64,000 nt of DNA from Skeletonema tropicum (lineage: Eukaryota > Bacillariophyta > Thalassiosirophyceae > Thalassiosirales > Thalassiosiraceae). The position numbers were made by a program, and so were the translations under genes. Position 1 is the first letter of the stretch, and the number at the start of each line of letters is the position of its first letter. This document shows, in pieces, positions 50,630 through 60,869 of the stretch. A model generated the notes under the pieces. The model did no database searches and was not told the origin of the DNA. It was given only the letters and a program-made list of their open reading frames with translations. The stretch spans positions 620,001-684,000 of the forward strand of contig CM074145.1 of NCBI GenBank assembly GCA_037178625.1. The letters are read 5' to 3'.

Positions 50630-52097
50630 TTGCCAGCTACTCCTACCACTCCTCCTACAACTTCAGATTATTTGTCCCTTTCGGGTCAGGATGAAAGTGA
50701 CGTTGACAATGAGCAGGGGTTGATCACCTCAGAAGCTCCGGTGCCTTTAAATCAACATTTAGCTGGTATGGGTGTTGATGAGGATGAAGTAGAACAGAGG
50801 AGTGATGATGATTCGGCGATATCACATCCGCTTACACCGGGTGCGATGATGGAGGCAGATTGAGGATTGTGACGATGATGCACCTCGTCCATATAACTCT
50901 ATAGAATTGGAGGACGAATCGAAGTTAAAGATGGAACTCGAAGACCAGTAATCAACCGAAGGAGATGACGGGTGTCTGCTGCCTCTTGGGTATCAGCAAG
51001 ATTCTCTGACTCATTCTAATGACAATTCATCAATATCAGCACTTGAAAGTCCGGATCAAATGAATGCTACTACTACTGTAAATGGCGATGAATTGATGAT
51101 TGGGATTGAGGGGGGATCCATTTGTTCAGAAAATGGACGAAAATCAGTCTCTGGATCCTGGGGATGAGGAGAACTTGCAGCAGCGATTTGACGGATCCGA
51201 AAACAATTTTTCCAGCAACAACGAAGATTCCCATCAGGTCTTGCCAACAGCGGAGAGAAACCCCTCGTTGCCAATTTTAGAAGCATACTTGGTGGAAGAA
51301 GAGGAGGTGGGAGGTCATGATACTGTGTATGAAGCAACTCCTACTGTTGAGCCCGAACTTCCGTGGTGGAAACAGAGGCGAATCAAAGTGTTACTCGTGA
51401 TTATTTGTGTATTGATTACAGTGTTTGCTGCCAGTTTTGGAGTATCACTGGCACGTCGCCCTGGTGCTGCTATCAAAATTACAGCCCCCCTTCGATGAGT
51501 CTCTCACCTTTTCAATCTCCCAGTGAGCGATCTTATGCATGCTTTACTGATCGTGATTTACTCCAAGTCTAAGTCTACCATTGACTGGTATGTTCAAGCT
51601 AGCTGTAATGAAGGGACAGACTTTTGCCCTCCTAATATTATTGACAAGTATGGATGGCCGATTTGATCATGGTGTGTTGTAGACGTTACAGACATGGCAA
51701 GCTTGTTTGAAGGTCGCGATACTTTTGACGAAGATAACTGGTTGGAATGTTGGTAAATTCACCAATATGTATTGATTGTTCTACGGGGCTTCATCATTCA
51801 ACAAGGATTTGTCGAGATGGAATACGGCTGCTGTGACTGATATGAGTGACATGTTCCGGGATGCATCATCCTCTTAATGGCAACATCTCGTCTTGGGATA
51901 CATCCTCAGTGATTGAAATGTATGAAATGTTCAATAAAGAATCATCCTTCAACCAGAATATATGCGCAAGGAAGGACAATCGTTTCCCTTACAGCAACGT
52001 AGAGAATATCTTTCAAGATTCAGGCTGCGCATTTCAAGGCGACCCGCAGATAGAACAAGGAGGTCCATTCTGTGCTTCCAATTGCAGCAATAGTTAA
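50630..52097 (+). pseudogene. Second decayed DUF285 (BspA-like) membrane protein gene
   Basis: It parallels the pseudogene at 26206-27803. The N-terminal acidic cytoplasmic region is in two frames (50630-50863 and about 51100-51320). Next come VEPELPWWKQRR, a membrane helix (VLLVIICVLITVFAASFGV), a Cys-starting block (YACFTDRDLLQV) and a short DUF285 ectodomain that ends GDPQIEQGGPFCAS. The lesions are an in-frame TGA at 51664-51666, frame shifts around 51570, 51740 and 51880, and a stop inside the acidic region near 50970. It has fewer repeats than the first copy. The two share the WWKQ/R juxtamembrane motif, which identifies them as one family. Confidence 0.78.
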
Positions 52098-52365
52098 AGG
52101 TGATGTAGATATCCAACTGAACGTAAAATAGTCATCTTCAGCCGGACTCAAAGCCCTCTCTATTCGAAGACAGAAGCCCACAGTCCAAGTCACACCCAAC
52201 ACTAGTTGCCAGATCATGATGATGAACCCCTCTACTCTTCACTCAACTGTACAGATGATACTACTTCGGACCGCCCGGAGTAGCGACAATCGCCTCAATT
52301 CAAGCTCAGGACCTAGCACTTTCCTCACAGACAGTATAGCATTCTCCCTCTAATTTTAGATGTCT
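52098..52365. other. Intergenic spacer
   Basis: Short spacer between the DUF285 pseudogene and the degraded MORN-family gene on the other strand. Nothing recognised. Confidence 0.4.
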
Positions 52366-53073
52366 CTACATAAGCTGCCTCTCAGTTCGCTGACAGCGAT
52401 CTTGGTCAGGTGTCCTCTTCAACATCAGCGCTACCGCTTTCACATAATGTACGATCTTCAGCGCCACCGCTTTCACATGATGTACGATCACCCACGCCAA
52501 CAAAAAGCCTGCAATATAAAAGACTGCACGATGCCATCCAGAGGTATGCACTTGCACCAATAAATCTGCAAGCATCATTTCAGGAACATAAGAAGCAGAA
52601 CTGCAGGTGCACACAGCTCCTAGCTTCTCCCCACGGACCTTCTCTTTTACACGCTCGACTAAGTACCGAAAGTACCCCATTTCTTCATCATTGTTCCATC
52701 CTCCAAGCAACTTGTACACAACCAATTCCATTTTGGAGGGATAAAGAGTCAACTTTCCTCTGTACTTCTTTTTGCTCCTCTCCCGCTTATCGGTTGGCCA
52801 ATAACTAATTTCATACTCGCTGCCATACTCGCTGCCATACTCGCTGCCATCCTTCAAAATTCTCTCACTAAGACTCTCACTGGCGAACCAACCTTCATTA
52901 ATAACGTCTCCATTTGCCATGTCGCATTTGCCTTTTCCAATCAAGTAACGTTCACTGCAACTCTCCACCATGAATGCACGCAACTCATTTCTCTCACTCT
53001 CAACGGCCGAAATGCCCTCGTTGCCGAATTCGTTACTTCTCGACATTCGGAGCTTCCTTTGCGCATGCCGCAT
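52366..53073 (-). pseudogene. Degraded MORN-family protein with C-terminal membrane helix
   Basis: The frame gives 235 residues with faint MORN remnants (YLIGKGKCDMANGDVINEGWF, LKDGSEYGSEYGSEYEISYW) and a hydrophobic C-terminal segment (AVFYIAGFLLAWVIVHHVKA). The family leader is present upstream but in another frame: LILAAVLMNAACAKEA at 53049-53096 matches the ILAAVLMP..ACAEG leaders of the neighbours. The intact start has therefore been lost by a frame shift. A 12-bp repeat (52813-52850) encodes the triplicated GSEY. It may still be transcribed but is probably non-functional. Confidence 0.62.
52813..52850. repeat. 12-bp in-frame microrepeat (GSEY)
   Basis: ATACTCGCTGCC is repeated three times within the MORN-like frame, adding GSEY units without breaking it. 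Confidence 0.85.
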
Positions 53074-53675
53074 TCATCAATACTGCGGCCAAAATCAAAT
53101 GGTCAGAATAATTGCAGGGGTAAGCCTCAATATCATGCACATCGTTGGTCTTTTCACTTGCGATACCTCTGGATGAACGAGTAGACTCTTTGTTATGTCG
53201 AATGTGCTCTACAACAACTCTTCGATCTCTCTCTCGGCATTTTAGGTACCATATCTTCATGTAGGTATCACAAGTACAGGCGTTCATTCCCGCACTTCTC
53301 GTGCGCAGGCCAAGGGTAAAAATAAAGCACGACAGGTCCAAACATCGCTCTTTAGAACCGAATGAATCAATGTCGTGTGATGGTATGAAAATGTAAATGA
53401 AAAAATTATCTCTGAGAGGACATAGGCGACTTTTCTGGTGATAAGTATCGTTGGTCCTATTTTTAGAGATCTGCTCATCTCCTCCTCAAGCTGACAACCT
53501 TACTTGCAGTTTCTAGTAAGCTATTCTCTTTCTATTTTTAGACTTCTTTCTCTACTTCTTGCCTCACCATTTGCTGACTCCTGCGAAAATTGTCGACTGT
53601 GCATGCACGTTTCAGCAAATCAATCAGCATCCTGTGAGGAATGGGATCTCTACACTCAAATCAATCTGCTAGCTT

Positions 53676-54671
53676 TCATGCACTCCAACTGTCCGGGTGT
53701 AAGCGTTGCACAAGGGAAATACACAGAACCAAAAAAGCTAAAAATTTGTTTTGCTCAAACGGAATATCAAGGATCCAAAAGACAACCAAAATGACAACCA
53801 AAATGTCAACCAAAATGTCAACCAAAATAAGCGCCAAGAGGATACAGTTCAACTCCTTTTTTATGAAGCTCAACTCATCTTTTGACATTGGATAATTGTC
53901 TGACCATTCTCCATCGAATACTACGTCCCCGTCTGCCCCCTTAAGGATGCCATTTCCGTGTCGTTTCCCATCGAGCCAGTTGCCGATGTACTCGCTGCCA
54001 TCTCTGTACTTCATGATACCCTTTCCATGCCGCTTGTCAGCAAACCACTCTCCATGGTACTCACTGCTAACACTGCACTTCCTGCGCCAACAATCGATCC
54101 ACCATTCTCCATCGAATACTACGTCCCCGTTTGCCCACTTTTGAATTCCCTCTCCATGCCGTTTCCCATCGAACCACTTTCCGCTGTACTCGCTGCCATC
54201 TTTGTACTTCATGTTGCCCTCTCCGTAGCCTTTGGCCGACCATTTTCTATCAATTTCGGCCATATTCGTCCATTTGTCTCCAACGTACTCACTCCCATCG
54301 TCGTAATTTATTTTGCCCTTTCCATTCCAAACTTCAAATGCCCACTTCTTCCAAGGGATGATGTCCTTCTCAGTGCTGGTGGTGACTATCATCGATATGA
54401 TCATGTTTCTCTCCATTACCGGCGTGACAGTAACATTCTCAGCGAATAGAACTCCCTCAGCGCATCCCAGGCTCCATCGCAAAATTAATACCACTAAATC
54501 TGCAAGCATCAGTTTGGGATCATTGGCAGCCGAAGCCAAGGCCAAGGTATCGCCATTACCCCTGACATTTTCAGCGACTGGAACTGGAACTCCCTCGGCA
54601 CATGCACCAGGCATCATTGATGCTGAAGCTGCGGCCAAAATGAGCAGAATAATTGCAGCGGTGTGCCTCAT
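53676..54671 (-). CDS. Signal-peptide MORN-repeat protein with hydrophobic C-terminus
   Basis: It starts MRHTAAIILLILAAASASMM, a signal peptide ending near GACAEG as in its neighbours. The family motif CAEG recurs with VLFAENVTV further on, suggesting an internal duplication. MORN units follow (GKGKINYDDGSEYVGD, GEGNMKYKDGSEYSGKWFDG, HGKGIMKYRDGSEYIGNWLDG). The C-terminus is a strongly hydrophobic segment made from a short repeat (LALILVDILVDILVVILVVFW), then a second hydrophobic stretch. The protein could therefore be held in a membrane with MORN repeats on the lumenal side. The DNA behind this tail (53790-53835) is a tandem ACCAAAATG(A/T)CA-like repeat, so the membrane tail may be a recent product of microsatellite growth. 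Single exon, no break seen. Confidence 0.75.
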   Translation of the reverse strand: MRHTAAIILLILAAASASMMPGACAEGVPVPVAENVRGNGDTLALASAANDPKLMLADLVVLILRWSLGCAEGVLFAENVTVTPVMERNMIISMIVTTSTEKDIIPWKKWAFEVWNGKGKINYDDGSEYVGDKWTNMAEIDRKWSAKGYGEGNMKYKDGSEYSGKWFDGKRHGEGIQKWANGDVVFDGEWWIDCWRRKCSVSSEYHGEWFADKRHGKGIMKYRDGSEYIGNWLDGKRHGNGILKGADGDVVFDGEWSDNYPMSKDELSFIKKELNCILLALILVDILVDILVVILVVFWILDIPFEQNKFLAFLVLCISLVQRLHPDSWSA

Positions 54672-55037
54672 TATCTTATATTTTCAGCCTTTCACTGCGA
54701 TACCTCTGAATGAATGATGAATGAGACTCTTTGTTCTGCACTCTGCACCGCAAGACTGATGAAATAATGAGTGATGTGATGCCATCGCATGTGCATGTGC
54801 ATGTGCATGTGCGCCTTTCATTCCCGTTTCTCCTGCGGCGACTCCCGAGATATTGTAAAACGCGCACGCGCACCGGTGGTGTTCTGTTGTGCGAATGAGG
54901 CGCTGGACACTCTATGTATTATTTATCTATGTCAAGGGTAAATAAGCCTCTAAGTACACTTAGCGATTAAAGGAAAGACAATTATTGTGGTTCTATCTTA
55001 CTTTAAGGCTGTGCGTCAGTTTTGCATCTCTATGAAT
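54672..55037. other. Intergenic region with microsatellite
   Basis: About 365 bp upstream of the MORN gene. A (GCATGT)n microsatellite lies at 54788-54812. No gene recognised. Confidence 0.5.
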
Positions 55038-55698
55038 CTATAAAATGGAATGATTCTTCTTAGCCTCAGGCCTCTTCCTCTTTCGCTTCTTCGTGCCACC
55101 ATCACGGAGAGCATTGTCACTAAATTTACTAGCCAGGATCTCCTCTAGCTCATCAGTCGTTACTTCCTCCCCATCTCCATCTTCATAGCAGACTTTATAG
55201 AAGTCATACTTGGCATCATGCGCATGTGACAATACCGGAAAATAACCGTGGCCTTTCCCGTATCTTCGTCTAGGAATAGTTTTCTCGACTCTCACGCCCA
55301 ATTTATCGTTACCACCTCCTGGCGAGTTCCCATCAATTTTCTACTGATCCGCTGATAGACAGGGGTAATTTGCAAGCATTTCCTTAGTCTAGAAGGCCCC
55401 GACATCTCCTTCTTCGTGAGGGATGAGTTGTCGGTCCGAAAGAGGTTGTTGGGAAATGACCTTCTGACGAGTCGGCTTCAACTTTGGCTTTGGGGTACGA
55501 TTTTAGCTCATTATCGAACTCTGGGCTGAGCGCTTCAACTGTTTCGCCGTGCTCCGAGACGTAAACGTAGAAGGCTACGTAATCTTTGATGTCTGAAAGT
55601 CGCACGTGTGTACATACCCAGATCAAAAAGCCAGCGATCAAACAAACTAATGCAAGCGAAAGGTAGGATGCGCCACTTATCTCTGGACTTCTGTTCAT
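55038..55698 (-). pseudogene. Partial, frame-shifted duplicate of the Tudor-like gene at 58234-58833
   Basis: The part from 55301 to 55038 matches the C-terminal domain of the gene at 58234-58833 almost residue for residue (YKVCYEDGDGEEVT, LEEILASKFSDNALRDGGTK). The part at 55384-55600 matches its N-terminal region (FYVYVSEHGETVEALSPEF against YYVFEYGEAVKALNPDF) but ends early at a stop. In front of it, in the same frame, lies a membrane segment (YLSLALVCLIAGFLIWVCTHV). The copy has lost its middle and its own start, and its 5' part overlaps the end of the MORN gene at 55535-56257 in another frame. It is a truncated duplicate. Confidence 0.72.
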
Positions 55699-56257
55699 TG
55701 GTCGACCATTCTCCGTCTCTATTCGCCCGCTTCAGGATGCCCCTTCCATGCCTTTTCCCTTCGAGCCACTCACCGATATAATTGCTTCCATCTTCGTAAT
55801 TCATGTTGCCATTTCCATGCGGCATATGAATCGACCAATCTCCATCAAATGCAGCTGCATTCGACCATTTGCAAATGCCCTTTCCGCACCTCTGACCAAC
55901 CCTACACATATCATTGCTTAACCACTCTCCAACGTACTCACTGCCATCGTCGTAACTTATTTTGCCCTGTCCATGCCATTCAATGCAAGAACACTCTTCA
56001 TCAAAAGTTGCATCATGTGGCCACTTGCACTCTCCCTTCTCCGTGCTATTGATCATCTTCGACCTATCCAACCTTAGTGCATGAATATCATCTCTCTCGC
56101 CATCTCCAGCCCAAGCCAAGGTATCGACACTAACAGAATCACTCATACTCATATTCTCAACGATTGGGACTATTCCCTCAGCGCAAGCCTGAGGCATCAA
56201 TACTACGGTTAAAATGGGCAGAGTGATTGCAGTGGTGCGTCTTATCAACATATACAT
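55535..56257 (-). CDS. Signal-peptide MORN-repeat protein
   Basis: It starts at 56257 with MYMLIRRTTAITLPILTVVL and a MPQACAEG cleavage region, the leader shared with the MORN-RING gene. After an acidic stretch come MORN units (HGQGKISYDDGSEYVGEWL, CGKGICKWSNAAAFDGDW, HGNGNMNYEDGSNYIGEWLEG, HGRGILKRANRDGEW). The last 50 residues (after STNEQKS) do not look like the family. They are read out of frame through the duplicated Tudor-like segment, and the +1 frame there is the protein-like one. The natural C-terminus was thus probably lost or replaced by the duplication. It could still give a shortened secreted MORN protein. Confidence 0.65.
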   Translation of the reverse strand: MYMLIRRTTAITLPILTVVLMPQACAEGIVPIVENMSMSDSVSVDTLAWAGDGERDDIHALRLDRSKMINSTEKGECKWPHDATFDEECSCIEWHGQGKISYDDGSEYVGEWLSNDMCRVGQRCGKGICKWSNAAAFDGDWSIHMPHGNGNMNYEDGSNYIGEWLEGKRHGRGILKRANRDGEWSTNEQKSRDKWRILPFACISLFDRWLFDLGMYTRATFRHQRLRSLLRLRLGARRNS

Positions 56258-56331
56258 TTCGGCCTTATTACTTGAGATACCTCTGGATGAATGAGGAGAC
56301 TTTTTGTTCTTATGAGCGACTGGGGTTGGAA

Positions 56332-56385
56332 GGATGCGAAAGGACGGATGCGAAAGGACGGATGCGAAAGGACGGATGCGAAAGT
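56332..56385. repeat. 14-bp tandem repeat
   Basis: GGATGCGAAAGGAC is repeated about four times between the divergent MORN and F-box/LRR genes. Confidence 0.85.
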
Positions 56386-56489
56386 GTGGCTCACAGTGTG
56401 AGTGAGTGCATTCATTCCCGCTTCTCCTGCGCGCGATCTCCATCCTCCAAAAACCAAAAACTCGAATTGAATTTTCACCGAACAAAAAA

Positions 56490-57831
56490 ATGAAAATCAC
56501 CCTTACCAATGCGTCCATTCAAGCGATTCGTTACGCCATGAAATCCAAAATAGCACTACATCTGCTCTCTCTCCCAGATGAGCACCTGCCTCAAATTATA
56601 TCCTATCTAACCCTCAATGATGTCTGCCAGCTGCGGCTCGTATCCACATTCTTTCGTGATCCGAGACATGTCCATCACCTGTGGATGGACGAAGACGGAG
56701 AAAATTCTCACAACACCTCACTCGGAAGGGGAATAATGACATCCCGAAGTACTGCAGCGGATGCTCACAATATTTACAAGTATAACATCACTTCGTTTAT
56801 ATGGTCTGCAATTACTTGATCGATCGGCGGTGACTCATCGCCGTGATGCGGCTGATCGAGATTCGAGACATTATTTAGAAGTGTTGCAGGGTGCAACTTG
56901 TGCACGAAATTTAGAATGTTTGGAATTATTAGGTGTATTCGAATGTGACCCGTTTACCAGTGAGTGGGGAAGTGGATCAACACCTTCGTATAGTATACAT
57001 GCCGATGTGCGCTTTCCTAAGTTGAAACGGTTGGTGATTGAAGGGAGATTATTCCATGGGGAGCTTCCGCTAATTCGTTCTCTGCTTCGTTCTTCGAATC
57101 AGATTACCCATTTGCGTCTAGGTGGACAGATTCCAAGTCTATGTGATTTTGATGTAGAGATAGCAATCATGCATTATCACAATAATACTCTTGAGGAGCT
57201 CATATTGGATGGATATTGTGGAAAGATCGAATCTCCCAAGATACAATCGACAATACTGAGAAGACTGAATTTAAGCGGCTGCAAAGGTCTCTTAGCGCTT
57301 GAGCCTGACAGTCACTGTCCGAATCTGGAAGAATTGGATTTAAGCAATTGTTCCAATGTTTCATCTGACTTTCTGAACATGCGAAATCTATCCACATTTT
57401 GTCCTCTGTTGAAAGTATTGAAGTTGAGGATGAACACGACGATTGAAGAAATTAAGTGTGTTTATAAAGGTGTGAATGATTCCGAGCAGCTCTATTTGCC
57501 TCATCTTGAACACATTGACATGAGAGATTGCCCGTTACTACGCCATGTGTCCATTAAAAGTCCAGTATTGACAACGGCTGAAGTACGTGGATGCAATCAC
57601 ATGCAATCATTGGTAGTATCTTCTCCAGTGATGTCTGCGCTTTGTGTAGCGTGGCTTTATTCACTCGAGAAGCTCACACTCGATTGTCAAATTCTCACAA
57701 GTTTAGATATGACAGGATGTTATAAGCTCTTGCCAGACTTTGACAAAAACATACAACAATTAAAGTGTCCTGCCTTGCAAAGATCTGGGATAAAGAGTGG
57801 TACGGGTGAGGCGTCGGACACCGACGATTAA
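56490..57831 (+). pseudogene. F-box / leucine-rich-repeat protein gene with one frame break
   Basis: The ATG at 56490 opens an N-terminal helix and an F-box (HLLSLPDEHLPQIISYLTL, LRLVSTFFRDPRH). The frame ends with TGA at 56817. The LRR part lies in the +1 frame from about 56761 to 57831 (ITSLRLYGLQLLD, LKRLVIEGRLFHGELP, LRRLNLSGCKGLLALEPDS, LEELDLSNCSNV, TSLDMTGCYKLLPD). Since the LRR reading ITSLRLYGL starts upstream of the TGA, the break may be anywhere between about 56700 and 56817. No usual intron bridges it. F-box/LRR proteins are substrate adaptors of SCF ubiquitin ligases. It may be a recent pseudogene, an assembly error or a frame-shifted gene. Confidence 0.7.
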
Positions 57832-58233
57832 GAAAAAGACAACTTACATCTATCTTCTTAGACTGAGATGTTATGTTGATGACATAAGTGCTAGCTGACA
57901 TTTACAATAGTGCATTGCGTGCGTGAATTGTTTATCATTGGAGTCTTCAGTGGTATTTTGCTTGTTTACCCGATGACTTTACTGAATATGTTAAGAGAAT
58001 AAATAATGGGGCAAGTCATTTCCAACACTATTTTGTTGCTAAGAGACAACAATTATCGCACGAAGAATGTGGAAATCATAGGATTGATAGTAATGCAACA
58101 TTACGACGTTTATAGCAATGCTGCTACCTAAAATGAAGAAGAAGCATTCCATACACCTCTTCTTCTCTATATAATACAATGCAAGAAGCATTCCAAACAC
58201 TTCTCCATACTCTATCACAAGGAAATGATATCT
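57832..58233. other. Intergenic region
   Basis: About 400 bp between the convergent LRR and Tudor-like genes. AAGAAGCATTCCA..ACAC is present twice near 58140 and 58182. No gene recognised. Confidence 0.5.
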
Positions 58234-58833
58234 TCATACGGCCTCCAAAACGGAATGAGTCTTCTTAGCTCTAGGTCTCTTCCTCTTTCGCTTCTTCGTG
58301 CCACCATCACGGAGAGCATTGTCACTAAATTTACTAGCCAAGATCTCCTCCAACTCGGAAGGCGTTACCTCTTCTTCATCTCCGTCTTCATAGCTGACTT
58401 TGTACAAACCATGCTTGGCATTATGCGCAGTGACAATACCATAGAATAATCGTGGCTTTCCCGTAACTTCATCTTGGAATGTTTTCTTGACTCTCACCCC
58501 CAAATTATCGTTACCACCACCCCCTGGCGAATTCCCATCGATGTTCTCTGCGATGGATAGTGGCAATGTACCAAAGTTTCCTCGTTTGGAAGTCCCCGAT
58601 ATCTTCTCTTTCTTTTCGAGGGATGGGTTGTCGGTCCAAAGAGTTTGTTGTTGTTGGGAAATGACGACGCTCCGACGAATCGCCTTCATCTTCTTTGGCT
58701 TTTGGGGCGATTCAGCCTCCTTGCGAAAATCTGGATTGAGCGCTTTCACGGCCTCGCCGTACTCGAAGACATAGTAGGCTTTGTAATATGCTACGTCCTT
58801 CTTGCGTTCCTTCTTGTGTTTGTATCTCGGCAT
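58234..58833 (-). CDS. Small protein with Tudor/PWWP-like YEDGDEEEVT domain
   Basis: 199 residues, single exon, starting with a basic helix (MPRYKHKKERKKDVAYYKAYY). The middle is polar. The C-terminal half has a small beta-barrel signature (LGVRVKKTF, LFYGIVTAHNAKHGLYKVS, YEDGDEEEVTPSELEEIL) of the Tudor/chromo-barrel kind common in diatom chromatin-related proteins. It is followed by a nuclear-localisation-like tail (GGTKKRKRKRPRAKK). A role in binding modified chromatin proteins is plausible but not shown. It is intact and is the parent-type copy of the broken duplicate at 55038-55698. Confidence 0.75.
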   Translation of the reverse strand: MPRYKHKKERKKDVAYYKAYYVFEYGEAVKALNPDFRKEAESPQKPKKMKAIRRSVVISQQQQTLWTDNPSLEKKEKISGTSKRGNFGTLPLSIAENIDGNSPGGGGNDNLGVRVKKTFQDEVTGKPRLFYGIVTAHNAKHGLYKVSYEDGDEEEVTPSELEEILASKFSDNALRDGGTKKRKRKRPRAKKTHSVLEAV

Positions 58834-59189
58834 GGTGATGGATTAAGGCAAAGGAAGAGTGCACGGAAGAGCAGCGGCGCAGATGATGATGATGAAGAGC
58901 TTGATTGTGCCGTCGATTCTAGCTCGCATCGGAGTGAAAGTGGAAAATGCGTTTTTTGGCGCGTCTGATCTGATGAGTCTTGTGTGTGTGTCGCACGTCG
59001 CACGCGAGGCATTATTGCAATGCCACTACACAAGAATGATTGTGGCAGTAGTAGAGACGCCCAGCAGCTGAATGAAGCCCTTGCTTCTCTAGAAGAGCAG
59101 TAATATAGTATTATTTTGTATTAGCGTCGTTGTTCGAGGCCGGTGGGTTGCATTGAGTGGCATCGGCTCTACACTAAATTATAATCAAC
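58834..59189. other. Intergenic region between divergent genes
   Basis: About 355 bp holding the promoters of the Tudor-like gene and the HAD-like gene. It contains a GATGATGATGATGA stretch and GTGTGTGTGTCGCACGTCGCAC. No gene is recognised. Confidence 0.45.
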
Positions 59190-60576
59190 ATGACAGAAGA
59201 AGACATCAAACCCATTTCTTCTCTCAGACCAATAATCTTCCTCGATATCGACGGTGTCCTAAACTGCACCAAGCACAATAAACAAATTCATTTCGAAGCC
59301 AGCCATCTCAAACGTCTCAAGACCATCATTGAAAAGACCAATGCGCTCATAGTACTATCCACTTTTTGGAGGCATTTTCACGAGTACATCACGTATGTAT
59401 TTCATAGGCACGGGATAGATGTGGCGTCGTGTATGCTGCCCCTGCCCATGGGGGCAACGAGAGGAAAGCAGACTACGAAGAAATTTTTGCATTATCATCG
59501 ATTGAAACAGGAGGGGGATAATTCCAGTGAAGAGCAGTCAATGATTGGTAGAAGTGCAGATGATGATGCCGAATATTCGTCACGTGCCGAAGAGATTGAA
59601 GCTTGGCTGCAAACTTATGGCGAACAATATCTTGGGGGTGGAGGGGAAACTATTGAAGGAGGAGATGATACGTCAACTGGATATGATTGGCATAATGACG
59701 ATTGGAAATATATAATTCTGGACGATCGACCATCCGCTGCTAAACCGGATACTCCACTATTTGATCGATTTGTGCATACCACAACCTGAAGAGGGAATCA
59801 CTGATGACGAAGTAGATTGGGCGATCGAACTATTACGATGCGGACCAAAGGATGCTTCCACTCACAGAATGCCAAATTTAGAAGTCGCGAATTTGGAGAA
59901 TATCTTCAGTCATGAACAATTCAATATCTCTCCGGATCTTGCAGTTCTCTTGACACCCGAAAATTCGCCCACCAAAAAATCAATATCAAAGACTTCGCCC
60001 AAGCAACAACAAGAGAAGAACCAATCGAAGCAAGAAGAATCACCAAGTGTGATGATAGATGGAAATGACACCGACGAGATCTTAAATTCGTCACATTACA
60101 ACGAATACGAGAGTGAAGTCCTAGCTGCAATGTGCGATTACAGTAACGTTTGCCCAACTCTCGTCGCATTAATGCAACCACCAATGGAAGATTGTCCCTT
60201 GCCAAAAATGATGAAGAGTTTTGAAGAAGAGAAGAAGACAAGTTTTGATGACACCGAAGACGAACTCATACATGACGAAGATGATGATACAGAGGAGACG
60301 GACTGCAATTCACTACCAGATCAAGAAGTAGGATCATCATTTGATAGCCTCACTGACAACAACATACAAAATGATCCACCAATCCCACCTCGTTCCTCTC
60401 CTCCCATGAGTGTCTTTCACAAATTTTCTCCTACATTTTATGAACATAATGATGAGGAAGACAACAACAATGACATTGGCATTGATGATCTTGGTCAACG
60501 TTGGAAGTCGTCTTTTTCAGGTGCAGTTGGAGCACCTCCTTTGGTAACAAATGATGATGATTCCGACGGCAAATAG
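59190..60576 (+). CDS. HAD-like phosphatase-domain protein, frame-broken between domain end and acidic tail
   Basis: The first frame (59190-59789) begins MTEEDIKPISS and carries HAD motif I (IIFLDIDGVLNCTKHN), motif II (VLSTFWR) and a late acidic motif (WKYIILDDRPSAA), the layout of the small HAD domains seen in many protist proteins. It stops with TGA at 59787. The +1 frame continues the domain (EEGITDDEVDWAIELLRCG) and adds an acidic, low-complexity C-terminus to 60576. FVHTT directly before the TGA and EEGITDDEVD directly after it read as one helix, so the shift lies within a few bases of the stop. Without it the protein would lose its last helix and tail. Probable cytosolic phosphohydrolase; substrate unknown. 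Confidence 0.72.
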
Positions 60577-60855
60577 GTTCAAGAATCCGGATACTTTTCG
60601 AAATGATATTATTGCTAATACTTAATAGCAATATCTGCACAATCTAACAGAAAATCAATTCAAAGAGTGGAAAAGTAATGTGTTCTATTATACGTCTGAT
60701 TCCGACGGCAAATAGGTTCAAGAATCCGGATACTTTTCGAAATGAATAGGGGTGATTTTGATATTGTTGCTAATACTTACCTTAATAGCAATATCTGCAC
60801 AATCTAACAGAAAATCAATTCAAAGAGTGGAAAAGTTATGTGTTCTATTACGTCT
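60559..60855. repeat. Imperfect tandem duplication at the 3' end of the HAD-like gene
   Basis: A segment starting GATTCCGACGGCAAATAGG (the last codons and stop of the HAD-like gene) and about 120 bp of 3' flank occurs again from 60698. The second copy has an extra GGGGTGATTTTGATATT-like insertion and a few small differences. Confidence 0.9.
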
Positions 60856-60869
60856 TCACCTACCTCCAA

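Noticed and set aside
55535..55698. MORN gene break as a seventh TGA +1 case
   Set aside because: Although the old frame ends in TGA and the new frame is +1, homology to the Tudor-like parent shows the switch lies well upstream of the stop, so it reflects the duplication junction.
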